A stretch of DNA of 39,284 nucleotides from Deltaproteobacteria bacterium (lineage in GTDB: Bacteria; Desulfobacterota; Binatia; UBA9968): contig SHYW01000041.1 of the NCBI GenBank assembly GCA_009692615.1, forward strand, positions 1-39,284, read 5' to 3'. Below, piece after piece: positions 17,492-24,691 of this stretch. The translations under genes were made by a program, and so were the position numbers. Positions within the stretch are counted from its first letter, which is position 1, and each line of letters opens with the position of its first letter. Below the pieces are notes generated by a model that was not told where the DNA came from, searched no databases, and saw nothing but the letters and a program-made list of their open reading frames with translations.

Positions 17492-18709
17492 TCAGCAAAT
17501 TCCTTTCTCACGCAGGCCGGTAAACGAATCGATCTTGACCGCGCCGGCCAAACTTCGCGGCCCTTGGCCGCGGCGCATCGCTTCGATGTCATCGAAAATA
17601 ATGTTTCGCAGCATGATCACGCCGCGATCCGAAGTCGCTAGATGTTCGTGCCGTTTATCGAGCCAAGGCTGAGTCGCCTGACAGGCGATGTCTTCTGTGC
17701 GCACGCTGCCGCGAAACGGCGCGAACTTGCGCCGGTCGTAGCTTTTCTTTGCCGCCTGGGTCTCAACTTTGCGGCTGGGCGCGAGTTTCGAAAAAAAATT
17801 CTCATCCGGCCCGGTGTAATGATTGACGGTGTAAAGCATAAAACTGTCGTCGTCGTTGGGCGTGACGAACATGATATGCGCGTTATGCGATCCCGCGCTC
17901 AGCGCTTCGCGCGGCTGCTCGAAATGGGTAAACTCGGTGTCGCCGATTTGCAGAATGCTCGGCAGGGCAAAGCTCTTCTCATCGACGTACTCGGTGTCGG
18001 CCGTCGGTCCCAGTTTGCGCGAGATCACTTTCATGCCATAGGAAGTTTCAATCGCATCGAACGGTGGAATGTCGCGAAAGTTGAAAAACCAACTGCGCCA
18101 AGTGCCGTCGTCAGGATCGGCGCGATGCAAAATCGAGAAATGCGCCGGGTCGGCGCCGTTCTCGATGAAGTTGAACCAGTTGTAATCGAAGCGCCGGGTC
18201 GCTTCCAAGGATCGTTGGCCGGCGCTGTCGGTGAGCGCACGATACTGCGGCAACGGCGGCGGAGAATCGCCGTCGGGCCCCAGGTAAGCGAAAATCAAAC
18301 CACCTTGCACTTGCACTGGATAAGACACATGTCGAACCTTGCCGGCGAAGCCGCGCTCAACGGGTTCGGCCGGCATCGCCAAGCACTGGCCACCAACGTC
18401 GAACAACCAGCCATGATAAGGGCAGCGCAAGCCGCCGTCTTCGATATCGCCATATTCCAGCGACGCGCCGCGGTGGGGACAATGCAAACCGAGCAGGCCG
18501 ATTTCGCCATTTTCCGCGCGAAACAAGACTAACTCTTCGCCGAGAATTTTTACCGAGACGGGAATGTCGCGCAGCTCGGCGGTCGTGCCGGCCACCAACC
18601 AGTGGCGGCGAAACCATTCGCCCACGGGCGTGCCGCCTCCGACATGGGGAAGATCGCCGAGTGAAAGCGGTTTCCCAGTGGTGGATTGAGATTTGCGCTG
18701 GCCGGCCAT
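17492..18709 (-). CDS. Rieske non-haem iron oxygenase, alpha subunit (copy 2)
   Basis: 405 residues from ATG at 18709; an in-frame extension to 18838 would run through the tRNA gene and is rejected. Rieske ligands CPHRG and CPYHGW; iron site ADPAHFSILH (D-x2-H-x4-H). Paralogous to 10711-11940: shared stretches include TPxGEWFRRxWLV, GASLEYGDIEDGGLRC and MFVTPNDDD. It should hydroxylate or dealkylate an aromatic substrate; electron-transfer partners are not in the window. It is the first gene of the tight run that continues with a solute-binding protein and the epimerase. The ribosome-binding site is weak. Confidence 0.9.
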   Translation of the reverse strand: MAGQRKSQSTTGKPLSLGDLPHVGGGTPVGEWFRRHWLVAGTTAELRDIPVSVKILGEELVLFRAENGEIGLLGLHCPHRGASLEYGDIEDGGLRCPYHGWLFDVGGQCLAMPAEPVERGFAGKVRHVSYPVQVQGGLIFAYLGPDGDSPPPLPQYRALTDSAGQRSLEATRRFDYNWFNFIENGADPAHFSILHRADPDDGTWRSWFFNFRDIPPFDAIETSYGMKVISRKLGPTADTEYVDEKSFALPSILQIGDTEFTHFEQPREALSAGSHNAHIMFVTPNDDDSFMLYTVNHYTGPDENFFSKLAPSRKVETQAAKKSYDRRKFAPFRGSVRTEDIACQATQPWLDKRHEHLATSDRGVIMLRNIIFDDIEAMRRGQGPRSLAGAVKIDSFTGLREKGIC

Positions 18710-18740
18710 GAATCGCGGGCAAAAAACTTTTTTAAGGAAG

Positions 18741-18817
18741 TGGTGGTCGCAGTAGGACTTGAACCTACGACCTCGCGCATGTGAGGCGCGCGCTCTAACC
18801 AACTGAGCTATGCGACC
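18741..18817 (-). tRNA. tRNA-Val (anticodon CAC)
   Basis: Minus strand, 74 nt plus an encoded CCA. The acceptor stem GGTCGCA/TGCGACC pairs perfectly. The D arm is GCTC/GAGC, the anticodon stem CGCGC/GCGCG carries loop CTCACAT (anticodon CAC, reads GUG), and the T arm is GTAGG-TTCAAGT-CCTAC. All family-conserved positions fit. It lies 31 bp upstream of the Rieske start. Confidence 0.97.
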
Positions 18818-18904
18818 ACTGGAACAGTTATCTAACACCTTGAAGTGAAAGCTTCAACAACGGCGCCCGCAACTCGCTGCCGATTTCAAACCGGGCAGGT
18901 TGCT

Positions 18905-19022
18905 GAAAAACCCTCTCAGAGTCCTTCGACATGGCTCAGGACGAACGGCGGGAATTTGATATCATGCGCATTTTTCGTTCATGCTGAGGCTCTCGAAGCA
19001 TTCCGAACCTTTTTGCAGCAAC
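18905..19022. repeat. Dispersed intergenic repeat, inverted relative to 26424-26533
   Basis: The segment contains GTCCTTCGACATGGCTCAGG plus ACGAACGG, and ends with TTTTTGCAGCAACCTGCTA. At 26424-26533 the complementary sequence (TTCGTCCTGAGCCTGTCGAA and GGACTCC) and TTTTTCAGCAACCTGCTA recur. It has no coding potential and sits downstream of the RidA-like gene. Confidence 0.6.
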
Positions 19023-19025
19023 CTG

Positions 19026-19469
19026 CTACGGCAGCACCGCGATCGGTTGGATCTCCATCAAACTCGCCGGCCGCGCCAGATGGCTCACTTCAACATAGGT
19101 AATTGCTGGGAAGCCTTTTTTGAAAAGCTCCCTCGCGAGCTTCGCGAATTCTGGAATGTAGCGCAGGTCGGTGAGAAACACGCCCATCGAGACGATGTCA
19201 TCGACGCTGCCGCCGGCTTTGCTTAACGTCAATTTAATTTTGTCGAAGGTCGCTTGAAACTGCGCCGCGAAATTTCCCAGCTCGGCATCGGGCCGCGGTT
19301 GACTCGCCGTATGGCCGGCAAGAAATAACATCGTACCGCCTTTCACTTTAACCGCCGTCGAGCGCGAATCCTGCGGCTGTGGCTCGATGAACTCTTTCTT
19401 CAGCTCTTGGCCGTGAGCGAAATCCAAGAAGCCAAGAAGCATCAATGCCAGCAAAATTTGTCGTTTCAC
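19026..19469 (-). CDS. Exported RidA/YjgF-like protein (copy 1)
   Basis: 147 residues from GTG at 19469, with GGGAGGAATC upstream. An N-terminal Sec signal peptide (MKRQILLALMLLGFLDFAHG) precedes a complete Rid domain (about 25-147; FLAGHTASQP, QATFDKIKLTLSKAGGSVDD, VEVSHLA, LMEIQPIAV). Cytoplasmic RidA deaminates enamine/imine intermediates with a conserved Arg in a PARSC-type segment. Here that segment reads FPAITY, so the Arg is absent, while the Glu of MEIQPIA is kept. Secreted Rid domains without the Arg are unlikely to be standard imine deaminases. It lies 19 bp after a second RidA-like gene. Confidence 0.83.
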   Translation of the reverse strand: MKRQILLALMLLGFLDFAHGQELKKEFIEPQPQDSRSTAVKVKGGTMLFLAGHTASQPRPDAELGNFAAQFQATFDKIKLTLSKAGGSVDDIVSMGVFLTDLRYIPEFAKLARELFKKGFPAITYVEVSHLARPASLMEIQPIAVLP

Positions 19470-19488
19470 GATTCCTCCCAGTTCCCGA

Positions 19489-19935
19489 TTATTCCTTCAC
19501 CACCGCAATCGCTTGAATCTCAATCATCGCGCCGGGCGTTTTCAACTTACGCGCTTCCATGAACGCGCTCGACGGATAGCCGGTCTTGCAAACTTCCTTG
19601 CGCATGTCGGTGAAGATCTCGCCCCAACGGCGCTCGGTGGTATAGACGGTCATGGTCACGATGTCATCCACCGAACCGCCCGCCTTCGCCATGACGCGCC
19701 GCATGTTCTCCCAAGTCGCGCGCACCTGACCGGCGTAATCGCCGGGCGCTTGCAGCTTGCCGTTCTCGTCCACCGGCCCGACGCCGGAGAGAAACACTAA
19801 GGCGCCGCCTTTGACTTTGACCGCTTGCGAATAGGCCGACTGCGGCACGGGCAAAATCATCTCGCGCTCCTGCGCCAAGGTGATTCCCCCTGGAGCAGCG
19901 GCGAGAAGGACAGCGATTAGAATCCAGCCAATCAC
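19489..19935 (-). CDS. Exported RidA/YjgF-like protein (copy 2)
   Basis: 148 residues from GTG at 19935; the GTGA start overlaps the TGA stop of the upstream metallo-hydrolase gene, so translation is probably coupled. A signal peptide (MIGWILIAVLLAAAPGG, cleavage after LAQ or nearby) is followed by a Rid domain (FLSGVGPVDENG, RATWENMRRVMAKAGGSVDD, MIEIQAIAV). The catalytic-Arg segment reads YPSSAFMEA, again without Arg. It is a paralog of copy 1. The role may be ligand binding or an altered reaction in the periplasm; this is inference. Confidence 0.83.
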   Translation of the reverse strand: MIGWILIAVLLAAAPGGITLAQEREMILPVPQSAYSQAVKVKGGALVFLSGVGPVDENGKLQAPGDYAGQVRATWENMRRVMAKAGGSVDDIVTMTVYTTERRWGEIFTDMRKEVCKTGYPSSAFMEARKLKTPGAMIEIQAIAVVKE

Positions 19936-20846
19936 TTGGCCGTCACCGCTCGGTAGGCAGCCTCGATATTATTCGCAAAGCGATCCTTGCCTTCCCAATC
20001 CTCGGTACCGGCCAATTCCAATTCTTTCTTGATCGAATCGAGAGATTTGCCCTGCTTCACCAGCTGCCGCACACCGTCCATAAGATTATTGTAGTACCGT
20101 TCCATGTCGTCGAGGATCTTGACCGTGCCGGGATCGCCGTGGCCGGGGATGACGATTTCGGGATCGAGTCCTTTCATCATCTTGATCGCGCTCAACGTGT
20201 CGGGAATGCTGACGAAGGGACGGTGATTGCCGAAACGCTTCACCGTTACCGACGCCGCCGCAAACACGATGCGCTCCTTGGGTAGCCAGATCGCCGTGTC
20301 CGCTTCGCTGTGCACATTTTTCAAATAGTAGAGATCCATACTCCGCTCGCCGACGTTGAGCGTCATCTTGTCGCGATATTCCACCTGCGGCGCGACCATG
20401 CGGTAGCCCTTGAAGGCATCGCGCAGCGCTGCCGATTCAGCCGTGCGTTTTTCGACGAACCCCGGCGCGTCCAAGCCTGCCTGCTTCATCGACGCGGTCG
20501 CGCCGGCATGGGCGATAACGACAGCCGGCGGTGAGAACAGAAAATCGCCAAGGACATGATCCGAATGCGGCTCGGTGTGAATGATGTACCGTACCGGCTG
20601 GTTGGTGAGCTTCTTCACCGCCGCCGCGATCACATGGGAATCCTTCGGACTCTGGCCGGAATCGATCAAGACGACGCCGTCCTGGGTTACAATGATCGTG
20701 CAGTTGGATTCGTTGAGGGCATCGGTATAGACGAAGATGCCGTCTTTGACCTTTTTGAATTTCGGCCCCAAGTCCTGCGCCGCGGCAGCGAGCGCCATCA
20801 GTAAGAAGCAAATGGCTGCCAAAGAAAATAGCAATTTTGTTTTCAC
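19932..20846 (-). CDS. Exported metallo-beta-lactamase-fold hydrolase (copy 1), Glu in place of first metal His
   Basis: 304 residues from GTG at 20846, with GGGAGGAATTC upstream. Signal peptide MKTKLLFSLAAICFLLMALA. MBL-fold landmarks are VVLIDSGQ, the metal loop TEPHSDH (residues 91-97), VHSEADTAIW and PGHGDPG. The normal loop is H-x-H-x-D-H; here Glu92 replaces the first His, while His94, Asp96 and His97 are kept. The paralog at 21063-21977 has the same change. Family members hydrolyse lactams, thioesters, lactones or phosphoesters. Substrate unknown. It overlaps the RidA-like gene downstream by 4 bp. Confidence 0.85.
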   Translation of the reverse strand: MKTKLLFSLAAICFLLMALAAAAQDLGPKFKKVKDGIFVYTDALNESNCTIIVTQDGVVLIDSGQSPKDSHVIAAAVKKLTNQPVRYIIHTEPHSDHVLGDFLFSPPAVVIAHAGATASMKQAGLDAPGFVEKRTAESAALRDAFKGYRMVAPQVEYRDKMTLNVGERSMDLYYLKNVHSEADTAIWLPKERIVFAAASVTVKRFGNHRPFVSIPDTLSAIKMMKGLDPEIVIPGHGDPGTVKILDDMERYYNNLMDGVRQLVKQGKSLDSIKKELELAGTEDWEGKDRFANNIEAAYRAVTAK

Positions 20847-20917
20847 GAATTCCTCCCTGGTATTCCTAGTTACAGCTCCCGATTAATGCCATCTCGCCGT
20901 TAGCCGACTGCAAGTCC

Positions 20918-21003
20918 GTCATGCCGGCGCAGGCCGGCATCCATCTTCGCTCGCGCTGCCAAGTTAAAAAAAGACCAGGCCTACCGGCCTACGCCGGAAT
21001 GAC
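20918..21003. repeat. 86-bp palindromic TIR element
   Basis: Starts GTCATGCCGGCG and ends CGCCGGAATGAC (imperfect terminal inverted repeats), with an internal perfect hairpin ATGCCGGC/GCCGGCAT at 20921-20940. The same hairpin family recurs as ATACCGGC/GCCGGTAT at 34643-34662 and 38133-38152. It fills most of the gap between the two MBL-fold genes. Confidence 0.75.
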
Positions 21004-21062
21004 GAACGAGAGGCTAATTGGGTCTCAACCAAGTACGGCCCTAAAATTTAGCAGTTAGCTAC

Positions 21063-21977
21063 TCATTTCCCGTGCATCCCTCTGAACGCCGCTTCGACGT
21101 TGGTGGGAAACCGCTCCTTGGTCGCCCAGTGATCGTACTCCGGCATTTTTACTTCCTTCTGAATTTCGTTCAGCGTCTTTCCCGCTTTGACCAGCTTGCC
21201 GACGCGTTCCAATAGCAGCGCATAATATTTTCCCGTGTCCTCGAAAATCTTCGCCGTGCCGGGAATGCCGTGGCCGGGAATCACATGCTCAGGATTCAAT
21301 GCTTTCATCATCTTCGCCGCCGCGAGAATATCGGGGATGGTCACGTTGGGACGAAAAATATTGAACTGGTTGACGACGATGCCCGACGCCGAGAACAGCA
21401 CGCGCTCCTTGGGCAGCCATACCGCGCTATCGGCTTCGCTGTGCACATCCTTTTGAAAGAACAGCTCGAAAGTCCGCTCGCCGACGTTGAGCGTCATCTT
21501 GTCGCGATACTCCACTTGCGGGGTGACGAAGCGATACCCTTGCAACGCCGCGCGCATCTCCGGCGACGCGCCGGCCAGTTTTTCCACTCGCCCGGGGGCA
21601 TCGCGCTCGCGGCCGCGCATCGACTCGCCGGCGCCTTGGTGGGCGATGATGATCGCTGGCGGTGCAAAGACGAAGTGGCCGGTGGTGTGATCGGGATGGG
21701 GCTCGGTGTCGATCAGATAACGGATCGGCAGCGGCGTGAGCTTTTTTACCGCAGCGAGGATCGCCTGGGAATCGGTCGGGTTATGGCCGCTGTCGATCAG
21801 CACGACGCCGTCTTGGGTGAGCACGATGCCGCAATTGGAATTGAGATCCTTGCCGACGTAAACATAAATCCCGTCGGCAATCTTTTTGAACTGCGGCCCG
21901 AGTTCCTGCGCCGAGACATTTTGCCACGACAACAGTCCGGCGAGCACGATTAAAACGAATAGAATTCTTACGCGCAT
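21063..21977 (-). CDS. Exported metallo-beta-lactamase-fold hydrolase (copy 2), Glu in place of first metal His
   Basis: 304 residues from ATG at 21977 with AAGGAGG upstream (an extension to 22040 has no ribosome-binding site). Signal peptide MRVRILFVLIVLAGLLSW, cleavage likely after VSA. Motifs align column for column with copy 1: VVLIDSGH, metal loop TEPHPDH at 91-97 with Glu92 instead of His, VEYRDKMTLNVGER, VHSEADSAVW, PGHGIPG. Conservation of the substitution in two diverged copies argues against a sequencing error. Likely periplasmic hydrolase of unknown substrate. It lies 65 bp downstream of a solute-binding-protein gene. Confidence 0.85.
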   Translation of the reverse strand: MRVRILFVLIVLAGLLSWQNVSAQELGPQFKKIADGIYVYVGKDLNSNCGIVLTQDGVVLIDSGHNPTDSQAILAAVKKLTPLPIRYLIDTEPHPDHTTGHFVFAPPAIIIAHQGAGESMRGRERDAPGRVEKLAGASPEMRAALQGYRFVTPQVEYRDKMTLNVGERTFELFFQKDVHSEADSAVWLPKERVLFSASGIVVNQFNIFRPNVTIPDILAAAKMMKALNPEHVIPGHGIPGTAKIFEDTGKYYALLLERVGKLVKAGKTLNEIQKEVKMPEYDHWATKERFPTNVEAAFRGMHGK

Positions 21978-22042
21978 CGAAGCCTCCTTGTCGAGATTGG
22001 AATGACCGCGAAGATACGAGGAAAGCTTTGCTGGTGTCAACT

Positions 22043-23077
22043 TTATTCGCTGCGCACGCCGTGCTCCGGCGGTTGGCGATAGAGCCGAGCAAAAAATCCT
22101 TCCTGCTCTAGCTCGCGCACCAAGGTCGAATCGGTCAGCGTCGCGGCGGATTTATTTTTAAGCCCCGGCTTGGCTGCGAACTCCTGGATGCCCAGCGCGA
22201 CGTTGTCCAGTTTGGGATATGGCCGCTCGGGAATCGCCTGCTGCACATACGTCCGGTACATGAAATCGAGCAAGGCAGAATCGGTCACTTTCAGATAGCG
22301 TTTATAAATATCATCCGCCGCCGCACGATCGCGCCGCGCCAGCGCAATCGCTTCGCTCAGCGCTTGGACGAATCCTTTGACCGCGCTGGGCGAGGAACTT
22401 AGATAACTTCGGGTGACGGCAAAGTCGACGCCGGCACCGATGAATAATTTCAAGCTCTCGTTATCGGCGAGCACGCGAACCTTGCCGATCTCGCCGCGCC
22501 GCTCCAGGTCGAAGATGTTATCTTCATTGCTGGTAGTCGCATCGATCTCGCCCTTGAGAAGCGCATTCAAGCGCAGCACGCTGCGGCTGCCGAAGGGAAC
22601 CAGAGTCATATCTTTATCGGCGTTGAAACCCAGCCGGCGCAAGGCCTCGCGGGTGATGCGGTCCTGGGAGCTGCCCGGCTCGCCGGTACCGATGCGCTTG
22701 CCTTTCAATTCACCGACGCTGGTGATATTTGGCCGCGCCACCAGCTTGAGCACGCTATAGCCAGTATTGGCGAAGAAAACCAAATCCGCGCCGTCGCCGA
22801 CGGCCGACACCATCCAGTTCGCCGTGGCGACATAGATGTCCGCAATATTTTTACTCGCCCCCGCGGCGATCGCCTCACCGGAGTCGGGAGTTTTGATTTC
22901 AACGTTGAGCCCGTACTTTTTGAAAAGCCCGGCGTCCCGCGCCAACCACAACGGCAGCTTCGCCGGCCGGTCGGGATAGGAAAGCACGCTGACAGTTCGC
23001 AGCTCCGCGGCAAAGGTTCTTGACGGCACCATCATCAAGACAATCGACACAGCTAAATGCCTACCGCTTCGTCCCAT
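22043..23077 (-). CDS. NMT1/THI5-like ABC solute-binding protein
   Basis: About 344 residues from ATG at 23077. A longer frame to 23239 runs through a palindromic repeat and is rejected. Signal peptide around residues 5-24 (HLAVSIVLMMVPSRTFAA). Binding-fold stretches: PLWLARDAGLFKKYGLNVEI, GELKGKRIGTGEPGSSQD, LKGEIDATTSNEDNIFDLE and YKRYLKVTD. It is more divergent than the Rieske-associated pair. It sits between an amidohydrolase and an MBL-fold gene, so it may bind a substrate or product of these exported enzymes. No permease nearby. Confidence 0.83.
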   Translation of the reverse strand: MGRSGRHLAVSIVLMMVPSRTFAAELRTVSVLSYPDRPAKLPLWLARDAGLFKKYGLNVEIKTPDSGEAIAAGASKNIADIYVATANWMVSAVGDGADLVFFANTGYSVLKLVARPNITSVGELKGKRIGTGEPGSSQDRITREALRRLGFNADKDMTLVPFGSRSVLRLNALLKGEIDATTSNEDNIFDLERRGEIGKVRVLADNESLKLFIGAGVDFAVTRSYLSSSPSAVKGFVQALSEAIALARRDRAAADDIYKRYLKVTDSALLDFMYRTYVQQAIPERPYPKLDNVALGIQEFAAKPGLKNKSAATLTDSTLVRELEQEGFFARLYRQPPEHGVRSE

Positions 23078-23087
23078 AACTCTTACC

Positions 23088-23112
23088 CCCTCGCCCGCGA
23101 AGCGGGAGAGGG
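23088..23112. repeat. Palindrome, REP-like
   Basis: CCCTCGCCCGC at 23088-23098 pairs with GCGGGAGAGGG at 23102-23112 (10 of 11 positions, 3-nt loop). A second imperfect CTCTCCCTCC/GGAGGGCGAGGAG hairpin follows at about 23157-23182. It lies directly upstream of the solute-binding-protein start. Confidence 0.65.
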
Positions 23113-23235
23113 CGGGGGTGAGGGCTCTTCTGAAATTAACCACCCTCACCTTCATCCTCTCCCTCCTCTGGAGGGCGAGGAGAAAGAAAGAAGAACTGAT
23201 TCGATCGTGTAGCGCAACATCATTGCCGCAGCGCT

Positions 23236-24672
23236 TCACTGCTCCGGCCGATCTTCAATCGGCCGCGGCAGCGGATTCTTATAATCCGCATGAAACGCCG
23301 TGTCGACCTTCTTACCGGCGCTAAATACCATCTCGACATTCTGCGTATCCGAAATATTCTTCAATGGATCGCCGCCGACAATCATGAGATCCGCGACTTT
23401 ACCGGTTTCGACGCTGCCAAAATCTTTCTCCTTGCTCCACGCCTCGGCGACGTTGAGCGCCGCAGTGCGTATCGCTTGCACCGGCGTCAGCCCAGCTTCG
23501 ACTAACATCTCCAGCTCGGCGTGCAGCGCGTATCCCGGCACGACATGATTGGGATCGGAACCGGAATGGATCTTACCGCCGGCGGCGGCAAACTTGCGCA
23601 CGAACTCTTGCAGCATCCTGTAGCCGGCCACCACTTCCTTGCGTTTTTCCGGCGCCATCTTTTCATACTTGGCGAAAAAACTTTCCGTGTCTTTGAGAAT
23701 ATACGGCGGTAAATACTTTAATTGCGGATTACGCAGCAGCGCCAACTCGCGTTTCTTCATGCCATCGGCGTAAGTCGACAGCGGCCGAAACCAAGTCGCC
23801 CAGGTCGTGCTCCAGTGAACATTTTTCTCGATCATGGCGCGAATGATCTTGTCGAACATCGCCGGTTCCATCTGCGCGTGCACGTCGGCGGTGTCGACTT
23901 TGCCGAGCATGCGGCCGATGTCGAGAGATTGTTTCTTCTTCGGATCTTGAATCGACGTATAGACCACCGACCAAGAATGCTCCACGGACTGATAGCCGTT
24001 GGCCGCCGCGGTGAAAATGTCGAGAGAATGGCCGAACACCGGCCGCCCAAGTTTATGCGCCTCGTCCGCCGCCGCCTTGGCGACATGGGGTTTTAGCCGT
24101 TCGAAAAGTTTGATGCCGTCGACACCCTGAGCGACTAAATCGCGCACCGCCTTGCGCGCCTCTTCTTCACTATCGACAATGATGCTGGTGCGCTGGCGCC
24201 GCAGCGTGCCGGTGCCCTCGGGCGGCGGCCCATCGATGATGTTTGCCGACGCCCACACCCGCGGCCCACGAATCGTGCCGTTTTTGACGCCGTCGCGCTG
24301 CGCCGTGATCCATTCCACCGGGTTGTTAGAAATGTTCGGACAGGTAACCACGCCATAAGCGAGATAGAGTTCGCCCATCCAATCGCGGTAGTGGCAATGA
24401 CCGTCGATCAAGCCAGGCAAAACAGTTTTACCTTTGGCATCGATCGATTCCGCATCCTGCGGAATCGCGACTTCGCCGCGCTTACCGACCGCCGCGAATT
24501 TCCCATCGCGAATGACGATGACGGAATCGGCAATCGCCGCGCGCCCCGTGCCGTCGATCAGCGTGCCACCTTGTATGACAATCGGCCGGCTCGGCGCCGT
24601 CGCTGAACAAGCGCCGAGCGTAAGCGTGAAAATAGATAAAGCCCAACGAGTGAGACAACGCTTTACGATCAT
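23236..24672 (-). CDS. Predicted lipoprotein amidohydrolase, imidazolonepropionase-like (copy 1)
   Basis: 478 residues from ATG at 24672 with GAGG upstream. The leader ends in a lipobox L-G-A-C (Cys22), so the mature protein is probably a membrane-anchored lipoprotein. A metal-dependent TIM barrel follows, with the metal-ligand motif GLIDGHCHY (His92, His94), then FGHSLDIF and SGSDPNHVVPG. Ends with the usual beta-sandwich domain (GKVADLMIVGGDPL). Family members hydrolyse cyclic amides, ureas, prolyl peptides or organophosphates. It is paralogous to 24692-26383, starting 19 bp after that gene's stop. Confidence 0.86.
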   Translation of the reverse strand: MIVKRCLTRWALSIFTLTLGACSATAPSRPIVIQGGTLIDGTGRAAIADSVIVIRDGKFAAVGKRGEVAIPQDAESIDAKGKTVLPGLIDGHCHYRDWMGELYLAYGVVTCPNISNNPVEWITAQRDGVKNGTIRGPRVWASANIIDGPPPEGTGTLRRQRTSIIVDSEEEARKAVRDLVAQGVDGIKLFERLKPHVAKAAADEAHKLGRPVFGHSLDIFTAAANGYQSVEHSWSVVYTSIQDPKKKQSLDIGRMLGKVDTADVHAQMEPAMFDKIIRAMIEKNVHWSTTWATWFRPLSTYADGMKKRELALLRNPQLKYLPPYILKDTESFFAKYEKMAPEKRKEVVAGYRMLQEFVRKFAAAGGKIHSGSDPNHVVPGYALHAELEMLVEAGLTPVQAIRTAALNVAEAWSKEKDFGSVETGKVADLMIVGGDPLKNISDTQNVEMVFSAGKKVDTAFHADYKNPLPRPIEDRPEQ

Positions 24673-24691
24673 CGATATTCCTCGCTGCGAA

